NCBI RefSeq assembly: GCF_019511445.1
Contig: NZ_JAEUAN010000026.1
Coordinates: 29,292 to 93,291 of the forward strand
Length of the DNA stretch: 64,000 bases
Direction: 5' to 3'
Origin: Aliirhizobium wenxiniae
GTDB taxonomy: Bacteria > Pseudomonadota > Alphaproteobacteria > Rhizobiales > Rhizobiaceae
The number at the start of each line of letters is the position of its first letter. Position 1 is the first letter of the stretch. Positions 62,382 through 64,000 of this stretch are shown here, piece by piece. Made by a program: the position numbers and the translations under genes. Under the pieces are notes generated by a model. It was not told the DNA's origin. It saw only the letters and a list, made by a program, of their open reading frames with translations, and made no database searches.

Positions 62382-64000
62382 GAGTTTGCACTGCCTTTCG
62401 TTTTGCGGCACGTCGCAAGGACGTCGAGATCCGGTTTGTAGACCGAGGTCTTCACCGCCATGATGCCGAGTGCCGTATGGAAAAGGTTGTCGTGCGAGGC
62501 CTCTTCGCCGGCGCGTTTGGAGAGGCAGGACGCATCGACGGAAGCTTTCATTTCGCTTCCCTGCCAAAGCACGAAGGGGACATGTGTCTGCTGCGATGGA
62601 GCGATGATGTAAGGCGCACCGTGCAGATAGAGGCCGTTTTCGCCCAAGGACTCACCATGGTCCGACATGTAGATCATCGTCGGTGCGATCTTGTCCTGGC
62701 GGGCTTTCAGGATGTCGATCACCGAGGCGAGGATGTGGTCGGTGTAAAGGATGCTGTTGTCGTAGGCGTTGACGACTGCCTGACGATCGCAGGTTCCCAG
62801 TTCGCCGGTACGGCATTCCGGTGTGAAGCGCGCGAATTCCGCAATGTATCGCTGGTAATATGCCGGACCATGGCTGCCGAGCTGATGCAGAACCAGAACG
62901 CTGTCGCCCCTGACGCTTGAGAGCCATCCATCGAGTTCAGCAACCATGCCGTCATCGAGGCATTCGTGATCTTCGCAATAACGCGGATCGTTGGCGTCGG
63001 AGAAGGAACGGTAGGTGGTGCGGTCGGCGACGGCTTTGCTGCCGGTATTATTGTCCCACCACTCGGTCTTGATGCCGGCATGGCCGAACACGTCCAGCAG
63101 GTTTTGATTGGCAAGGCCGGCACGATGAGAATAGCCGTGCCGTGTGAGGTTGGAAAACATGCAAGGGACGGAAACCGCTGTGGCCGTGCCGCAGCTTGAA
63201 GTTTGCGAGAAATAGGTGATGTCGCGCTTGCCGAGTTCCGGGTTCGTGTCGCGACCATAGCCGCCGAGCGAGAAGTTTTCTGCCCGCGCGGTCTCTCCGG
63301 TTACGATAACCAGTACGCGCGGCTTGGCCGAGGCAAGGGGGGAGGCCGCTTGTGCGTCGGTTCCGAGCGGTTGAGCCACGATGTTCTTGTCTGCCTCGCT
63401 CGCCAGAGTGAAAGCCACGGCGCTGCCCACCGGTACAAAAGGATTGAGTGTGAGAATCAGATCCTTGTGCAACCGGGTCACGGAAGCGATGCTGCGCGCG
63501 CTGCTGACGCCGCAGGCGAGCGCCACAAGGATGAGCGGAACGATGGCGGTGAGGTTCCACCTGACTTTCGAGAGGAAATTGCGGTGCTCGACGCGCACCC
63601 AGCAGACCAGAAGTGCAGGGATCAGCCCGAATATCGTCATGTGTAGCAGATAGGCGGGTGTAACGAGATGCCCCGCTTCCGAGGGCGTCGTCTGCGCCGC
63701 ATTGCGGATCATATCGACATCGATGACCGTGCCAAAGCGGTCCATGAACCATGAAGCCGAGGCGGCGCTGAATATCATCAGGATCAGAACTGGCTTCAGA
63801 AGATATTTGACCGAGACCGCGATCGTAAAGGCAGCAAACAGGCAGGCCAGACCCAATGCAAAGGCGGCCAGCGCCAGGTGATTGTCGAAATAGCCATAGG
63901 CGCGTGTGAAGAACGTGCGGTTGGTAAAGGCGATCAGATAAAGTGCCCCGAGGACGGCGAGAGTAACGCTGCCAATCTGCGGCCGGACGAAGGGCCGGGC
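62378..64000 (-). CDS. eptA: Lipid A phosphoethanolamine transferase EptA-like (5' end outside window)
   Basis: At least 540 residues, open to the window edge. N-terminal membrane helices (about five, residues before 190) are followed by a periplasmic sulfatase-fold domain with catalytic threonine in VTGETARAENFS, CGTATAVSVPCMFS, and SDHGESLGENGLYLHG. It moves phosphoethanolamine from phosphatidylethanolamine to lipid A, releasing diacylglycerol. The N-terminus starts beyond base 64000. Confidence 0.9.
   Translation of the reverse strand, partial: ARPFVRPQIGSVTLAVLGALYLIAFTNRTFFTRAYGYFDNHLALAAFALGLACLFAAFTIAVSVKYLLKPVLILMIFSAASASWFMDRFGTVIDVDMIRNAAQTTPSEAGHLVTPAYLLHMTIFGLIPALLVCWVRVEHRNFLSKVRWNLTAIVPLILVALACGVSSARSIASVTRLHKDLILTLNPFVPVGSAVAFTLASEADKNIVAQPLGTDAQAASPLASAKPRVLVIVTGETARAENFSLGGYGRDTNPELGKRDITYFSQTSSCGTATAVSVPCMFSNLTRHGYSHRAGLANQNLLDVFGHAGIKTEWWDNNTGSKAVADRTTYRSFSDANDPRYCEDHECLDDGMVAELDGWLSSVRGDSVLVLHQLGSHGPAYYQRYIAEFARFTPECRTGELGTCDRQAVVNAYDNSILYTDHILASVIDILKARQDKIAPTMIYMSDHGESLGENGLYLHGAPYIIAPSQQTHVPFVLWQGSEMKASVDASCLSKRAGEEASHDNLFHTALGIMAVKTSVYKPDLDVLATCRKTKGSANS

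Noticed and set aside
1..64000. tRNA, rRNA, CRISPR, insertion sequences
   Set aside because: No tRNA-like cloverleaf, repeat-spacer array or transposase frame was seen; the gaps between genes are mostly too short for such elements.

Overview
The window is about 59% G+C by eye, densely packed with short-gap operons, and typical of Rhizobiaceae (Agrobacterium/Rhizobium group). It carries a repA-repB pair, an alphaproteobacterial myo-inositol operon, a ThiXYZ/YkoF thiamine-precursor importer under a TPP riboswitch, and a uronate dehydrogenase of the Agrobacterium type. Together these suggest a secondary chromosome or large repABC-type replicon. Genus and replicon cannot be fixed from sequence alone. 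I saw no rRNA, tRNA, CRISPR or insertion sequence.

Layout. 1-2066: LytS/LytTR two-component output plus a YhjX-like transporter. 2116-14810: LacI-type regulator divergent from a ten-gene inositol uptake and catabolism operon, with a striking tandem operator and a clean terminator. 14839-18255: Rrf2 regulator, MscS channel and a three-gene redox operon; a 22-bp motif is shared by two promoters. 18335-22566: LysR gene and the TPP-riboswitch thi/yko operon. 22702-28907: TonB receptor and ferric-siderophore ABC importer. 29030-33938: two stand-alone receivers, CBS protein, ureidoglycine aminohydrolase, uronate dehydrogenase and ketoglutarate-semialdehyde dehydrogenase. 33970-38408: AI-2E permease, small secreted proteins and a NarL-type two-component system.

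38422-47949 is the most unusual block. Two divergent operons encode a polar amino-acid ABC importer, a HutC-like regulator and an LLM flavin monooxygenase on one side. On the other side are an M20 amidohydrolase, a DUF917 protein and a urocanase homologue whose active-site cysteine is replaced by alanine. No hutH, hutI or hutG accompanies them. My best reading is a catabolic route for a sulfur-bearing or otherwise modified urocanate, such as S-methyl-thiourocanate derived from S-methyl-ergothioneine, and not ordinary histidine use.

47960-52345: pseudouridine catabolism (psuG, HTH-fused psuK), 6-phosphogluconate dehydrogenase and AnmK. 52687-55118: repA-repB with no repC, followed by a long interrupted palindrome. 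55170-59775: persulfide-dioxygenase-like hydrolase, LysR with a divergent glutathionyl-hydroquinone reductase, a polytopic membrane protein and YceI. 59783-64000: an eptA-dgkA-regulator-kinase operon resembling pmrCAB, running off the window end.
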